Assembly: GCF_029870955.1 (NCBI RefSeq)
Contig: NZ_PGFQ01000001.1
Coordinates: 2,604,001-2,668,000, forward strand
DNA: 64,000 nt
Reading direction: 5' to 3'
DNA from: Sulfitobacter faviae
Lineage (GTDB): Bacteria; Pseudomonadota; Alphaproteobacteria; Rhodobacterales; Rhodobacteraceae
Part shown: positions 60,536-64,000 of the stretch, piece by piece
How the letters are laid out: the number at the start of each line of letters is the position of its first letter
How positions within the stretch are numbered: the first letter of the stretch is position 1
Made by a program: the position numbers and the translations under genes
The notes under the pieces: model-generated
What the model saw: the letters and a program-made list of their open reading frames with translations, nothing else
What the model was told of the DNA's origin: nothing
Database searches by the model: none

Positions 60536-60676
60536 CAGCGAAATGGCGAAAATCTTGTGCGTCGGGCGGGATTATTTGTAGGTTTATTTCGCATCCCGCC
60601 TCATATACGTTATTTTTGGAAAGATTTAACCGGCGCGGCGTACTTTCCTGCATTTCCGGCGCGGTATCGCACACAA

Positions 60677-60705
60677 GAAAACGGGCAGCCCAAGGGGCCG
60701 CCCGG
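60677..60705 (-). terminator. Terminator after the bpt gene
   Basis: On the minus strand ACCGGGC-GGCC ... GGGCTGCCCG followed by TTTTCTTGTG, about 28 bases past the bpt stop codon. Confidence 0.7.
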
Positions 60706-60732
60706 TAATAATGCCAAAATCAATAGGTTTCC

Positions 60733-61551
60733 TCAGCGCGGGCTGACATCCGGCAGGGTGATATTGGCCACCTGTTCGGCGATGGGATCGTTGCTGAGCG
60801 GATGCCGGTCGGGCACGAAACCCTCAGGATCGCGCATCTTTTGCCACTGCCCGCCTATATAGACCTCTAGCCCCGAGAATTTGGCCTTATATCCCATCTT
60901 CTGGCTGCCGGGCACCCAATAGCCAAGATAGACATAAGGCAGCCCCGCCGCGCGGGCGATTTCGATATGGTCGAGGATGATGTAATTGCCCAGCCCGTTG
61001 CGGGGCCGGTCGGGGGTGTAGAAGGAATAGACCATGCTCACCCCGTCGCTCAGCACATCGGTCAGGCAGACGCCGACGAGTGCATTGTCGGCCTCGGGGT
61101 CGGTATACTCGATCACCCGGCTGCGGATCGGGGTTTCCTCGATCATGGCAGCGAATTCGAACACGTCCATATCCGCCATGCCCCCATCCGCGTGGCGGCT
61201 GTCGAGGTAGCTGCGGAAGAGATCATATTGCTCTTCCGTGGCCCAAGGCGATGTCGCGCGGCGCTCAAGGCCTGCGTTGCGCTTCAGGATGCGGCGCTGG
61301 CTTTTGCTGGGGCGAAAGGCGGCCACGTCGATCCGCGCGGAAAGACAAGCGGCGCAATCGGCGCAGGAGGGGCGGTACAGAACATTCTGTGAGCGGCGGA
61401 AGCCTTGGCTCGACAGGCTGTCATTCAGGCGAGCGGCATTATCGCCCTGAAGGGCGGTGAACAGCTTGCGCTCCATCCGGCCCTCTAGATAGGGGCAGGG
61501 TTGCGGCGCTGTGACATAGAATTGCGGTGTCAAAGGCAGTGTATGTCGCAT
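60733..61551 (-). CDS. bpt: Leucyl/arginyl-tRNA--protein transferase (Bpt type)
   Basis: Adds Leu (or Arg) to N-terminal acidic residues to mark proteins for ClpAP via the N-end rule. 272 residues with the N-terminal [14 protein letters not shown] and the [12 protein letters not shown] cysteine motif, then the GNAT-like core [25 protein letters not shown] and [18 protein letters not shown]. Start [19 protein letters not shown] at 61551 because it matches the family; upstream in-frame residues do not. Confidence 0.94.
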   Translation of the reverse strand: MRHTLPLTPQFYVTAPQPCPYLEGRMERKLFTALQGDNAARLNDSLSSQGFRRSQNVLYRPSCADCAACLSARIDVAAFRPSKSQRRILKRNAGLERRATSPWATEEQYDLFRSYLDSRHADGGMADMDVFEFAAMIEETPIRSRVIEYTDPEADNALVGVCLTDVLSDGVSMVYSFYTPDRPRNGLGNYIILDHIEIARAAGLPYVYLGYWVPGSQKMGYKAKFSGLEVYIGGQWQKMRDPEGFVPDRHPLSNDPIAEQVANITLPDVSPR

Positions 61552-61622
61552 GGGCTTCCAGCATTTATCGGGGGATGCTATCAACCACCCCCGCTCCGCC
61601 AAGGGCAAATTTGCCTGCGTCC

Positions 61623-62060
61623 CTAGCGGCTGAGCCGCCGGTTCACCGGCACGGTGCCAAGCGCCATGTCCGTAAGGCTTTGACGGCGGGCCGTGGTGCA
61701 GATGAGAACGGCCGAGACGACCTGAATGATGGTGACCGTCATCGACAGCGAATAGCCGATGGTATGCAAAAGCGCGGTCATGAAATCAAAGGGCCGGTCG
61801 CGATGGTCGCGCAGCTCCATCGCCATCAGGCGCATCCCCCAAGTGGCCGAGCCGCTGGTCAGCGTGGCCACCCGGTAGGCAAAGCCCACCACCAGCGTCA
61901 GGAAGGGGAAAAAGAACAGCCCCGTAAAGGCCGTGAACGGCAAGATCAGCACGCAAAAGAGCAGGACAAGGGTCACATCGATGACCCAAGCCAGCAGCCG
62001 TTTGCCAGCGATGCCGTCATAGAATTGCGGGTGTAGGTCAGGGTCTGGGGTCTGGGTCAT
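61623..62060 (-). CDS. RDD-family membrane protein
   Basis: 145 residues with the RDD start ([24 protein letters not shown]; the Arg...Asp...Asp pattern is RLL-AWVID), about three hydrophobic segments and the middle [16 protein letters not shown]. The function of such proteins is unsettled, with a transporter role suggested for some. It ends 71 bases before the bpt start and follows DUF2852. Confidence 0.85.
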   Translation of the reverse strand: MTQTPDPDLHPQFYDGIAGKRLLAWVIDVTLVLLFCVLILPFTAFTGLFFFPFLTLVVGFAYRVATLTSGSATWGMRLMAMELRDHRDRPFDFMTALLHTIGYSLSMTVTIIQVVSAVLICTTARRQSLTDMALGTVPVNRRLSR

Positions 62061-62119
62061 GTCTTGTCCTGCGAAAGGCCCCCCGGCGCGCGGGCCGGGA
62101 GGCGGGGGTCAGGGTGCGA

Positions 62120-62527
62120 TCAGGCGTTTGTGGCCGTCTCGTCCCGCTTGGCGCGTTCGTCCATGAATTGGTCGAACTCGGCCTTGTCCTTGGCCTCACG
62201 CAGACGCTCAAGGAAGGCTTCGAAGTTGTCCTGCTCTTCCTCCAAACGGCGCAGCGTGTCGGCCTTATAGGCGTCAAAGGCGCGGTTGCCGGTGCTGCGC
62301 GACATCATCGCGCGGCTGGATTTGCGGTTGCAGGATTTCGAAGAGAACATGCGTTTGCTCCAAGTCATATAGGCAAGAAGGGCGAGGCCGAGGGGCCAAA
62401 AGAAGATGAAGCCGAGCACCATGGCGGCGATCCATGCACCTTTGCCGCGTGCGTCCATCCAGGCTTCTGTCCGGGCCAGCCAGCTGGGGCGGGGGGAGTA
62501 GGTCGGGTCGGTGGTCACTGTCGTCAT
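62120..62527 (-). CDS. DUF2852 protein
   Basis: 135 residues. One or two hydrophobic helices (GKGAWIAAMVLGFIFFWPLGLALLAYMTWS) followed by a long acidic, charged helix (TLRRLEEEQDNFEAFLERLREAKDKAEFDQFMDERAKR). A family confined largely to alphaproteobacteria, function unknown; small membrane-associated coiled-coil protein. Confidence 0.85.
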   Translation of the reverse strand: MTTVTTDPTYSPRPSWLARTEAWMDARGKGAWIAAMVLGFIFFWPLGLALLAYMTWSKRMFSSKSCNRKSSRAMMSRSTGNRAFDAYKADTLRRLEEEQDNFEAFLERLREAKDKAEFDQFMDERAKRDETATNA

Positions 62528-62660
62528 TGTTGAGCCTTTCGGTCGTGACGGGCCTGTCGCCGGCCCGGGCGTTTCGGATAATGTGAATGTCTTTCACATT
62601 GAATAGATCGGAACGCCGAACCCGTTTCGCAAGGGGCTATGTGAATGTTTTTTACATTAT

Positions 62661-63134
62661 TTAGGAAGCGACAGTGAAATCAGCGACTTGCGCGCCCGAA
62701 AGCTGCGCCATTTTCTGTGGTTCAAGACTGAAAACGTGATGCGGTGTGCCCGCAGCGGCCCAGACCAGCGGGAATTGCAGCAGATTGCGGTCAAACCAAG
62801 CGCGCGGCGGTGTGATATGCCCCAAAGGCGCAACGCCGCCGATGGCAAAGCCGGTCTGCGCCCGGATCAGCGCGGCATCGGCCTTGCCCAAAGGCTCTCC
62901 CGCCAGCGCCGCGGCCTGTTCGAGATCGACCTGCTGCGCGCCCGCGGTGATGAAGAGCAGCGCCGCCCCGCTGTTTTCACCGCGCAGAACGATTGATTTC
63001 GCGATCTGGTCAACCGCGCAATCAAGCGCCGTGGCCGCATCCACAGCCGTCCGTGCCAAAGCCGTCTCGCGGATTTCCGGTGTCACCCCTGCGGCCTCCA
63101 GCGTGGCGCGGACCCGTTTCAAACTTTTGCTCAT
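62661..63134 (-). CDS. YbaK/EbsC-family protein (aminoacyl-tRNA deacylase-like)
   Basis: 157 residues. The YbaK fold hydrolyses mischarged tRNAs; the family Lys in DQIAKSIVLRG and the C-terminal GVAPLGHITPPRAWFDRNLL (GxxxPxG-type loop) are visible. It lies divergent from glnE. Start MSKSLKRVRATLEAAGV at 63134; earlier in-frame codons add a non-family stretch. Confidence 0.88.
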   Translation of the reverse strand: MSKSLKRVRATLEAAGVTPEIRETALARTAVDAATALDCAVDQIAKSIVLRGENSGAALLFITAGAQQVDLEQAAALAGEPLGKADAALIRAQTGFAIGGVAPLGHITPPRAWFDRNLLQFPLVWAAAGTPHHVFSLEPQKMAQLSGAQVADFTVAS

Positions 63135-63229
63135 CTTCTTTCCTTTGCTAGACGGCAAAGTCGTAGCAAGCCCGCGTCCTGCCGCAACCCCCATTGACGC
63201 CGCTTGGATCAGCCCGCAAAGCTGGCGCC

Positions 63230-64000
63230 ATGACAGACCCATCTCTCGCCGCCCGGATCACCCGTTCCCCCGTGTCTATCACCGCGAACGCGCGCAGGAT
63301 GCGGCGGCGCTGCTGCCCGATCTCGCGCCGGAGTTGCGCGAAATGATCTCGGCTGCGGCCTCGACCGCGCCCTATCTGATGGCGCTTTTGGAGAAAGAGG
63401 CGGGCTGGCTGAGCGCGGCGGTGGCCAATCCCGAAGCCGCTCTGGCCGAGAATTGCGCGGCAGCGGCCGAACTGGCCCCCGACCGGCTTGCCGATGGGCT
63501 GCGGCAGGGCAAGCGGCGTATGGCGTTGCTGACCGCGTTGGCCGATCTGGGCGGGGCATGGTCGCTGGAGGAGGTGACAGGTGCGCTGACGGATTACGCC
63601 GATGCCGCCTGCGGCGCGGCCCTGCGCGCGGGGCTGGCGGCACAGATCAAACGCGGCAAGCTGCCGGGCATGACGATGGACGATCTTTCCGATTGCGCCG
63701 GCATGGTCGTCTTTGCCATGGGCAAGATGGGCGCGGGGGAGCTGAACTATTCCTCCGACATCGACCTGATCTGCCTTTTCGACGAAAGCCGTTTTGCGCC
63801 GGATGATTTCCACACCGCCCGCAGCGCCTTCGTCAAAGCCACGCGTGCCATGTCTGCCACGCTGAGCGAGAATACTGCCCAAGGCTATGTCTTCCGCACC
63901 GACCTACGCCTGCGCCCCGACCCGGCGGTCACCCCCGTCTGCATCGCGATGGAGGCGGCGGAACGCTACTACGAAAGCCTTGGCCGTACGTGGGAGCGCG
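63230..64000 (+). pseudogene. glnE: Glutamine synthetase adenylyltransferase, N-terminal part; frame broken by one missing base and cut by window edge
   Basis: GlnE adenylylates and deadenylylates glutamine synthetase in response to PII. From ATG 63230, MTDPSLAARITRSP is followed by a shift; one C more in the CCCCC at 63267-63271 gives RVYHRERAQDAAALLPDLA and an open frame to base 64000 (about 258 residues of a roughly 930-residue family). The nucleotidyltransferase core MGKMGAGELNYSSDIDLICLF (with the catalytic D-x-D) and FRTDLRLRPDP are present. The rest is outside the window. Confidence 0.92.

Overview
The window is a high-GC, gene-dense chromosomal segment that looks like a marine Roseobacter-group alphaproteobacterium (Rhodobacterales/Rhodobacteraceae). 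The inference rests on the gene set: ALA synthase HemA of the Shemin pathway, Bpt-type leucyl/arginyl transferase, the DUF2849/DUF934 sulfite reductase operon, DUF2852, a Hint-domain protein, and the amiC-PBP1A-prfB and tatABC orders. The genus is not proven from sequence alone. There is no insertion sequence, prophage, CRISPR array or rRNA operon; it is mostly housekeeping DNA.

Layout. 1-8.2 kb: end of RNase J, an exported protein, a DEAD-box helicase, a glycosyltransferase, release factor 3, an NTF2-fold protein, a Hint protein and a short-chain dehydrogenase. 8.4-12.3 kb: a sodium:solute symporter, an ABC ATPase without its own permease, two tandem Lin0512-family genes and a WYL-type regulator. 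12.4-18.9 kb: tatABC plus a DUF815 ATPase, then the leftward surE-pcm-nlpD-like block. 19-25.1 kb: the assimilatory sulfate/sulfite operon cysG-DUF2849-cysI-cysH-DUF934 with ferredoxin reductase, and a divergent Lrp-type regulator. 25.1-33 kb: tpiA, Fe-S assembly factors (IscA-like and SufT-like), DUF3307/SatD, a periplasmic GDPD, a RimB-RimK fusion and an MscS channel. 33.2-40.6 kb: tgt, an ene-reductase, lon, and a tRNA zone (Val-CAC, two phosphatases, Val-TAC, Asp, Asp). 40.7-47.3 kb: M20 peptidase, HWE/HisKA_2-type kinase, hemA, a RodZ-like protein, ispG. 47.4-56.6 kb: a DsbA pair, aminotransferase, amiC, PBP1A, prfB, amidase. 56.6-64 kb: XRE regulator with divergent partner, ilvBN with an attenuator leader, bpt, RDD, DUF2852, YbaK and the start of glnE.

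Two things stand out. First, upstream of ilvB there is a complete attenuation region: a 17-bp-spaced promoter, a 15-residue leader peptide containing Leu-Val-Ile-Ile-Val, a 9-bp hairpin and a terminator. Second, at least fifteen genes, including ilvN, tgt, amiC and glnE, are each broken by what reads as one missing base, in nearly every case within a short run of C or G. Restoring one base gives a normal-length protein each time. This is most simply a systematic consensus error rather than gene decay, and those genes are listed here with repaired boundaries. They carry the type 'pseudogene' only because the frame is broken as written.
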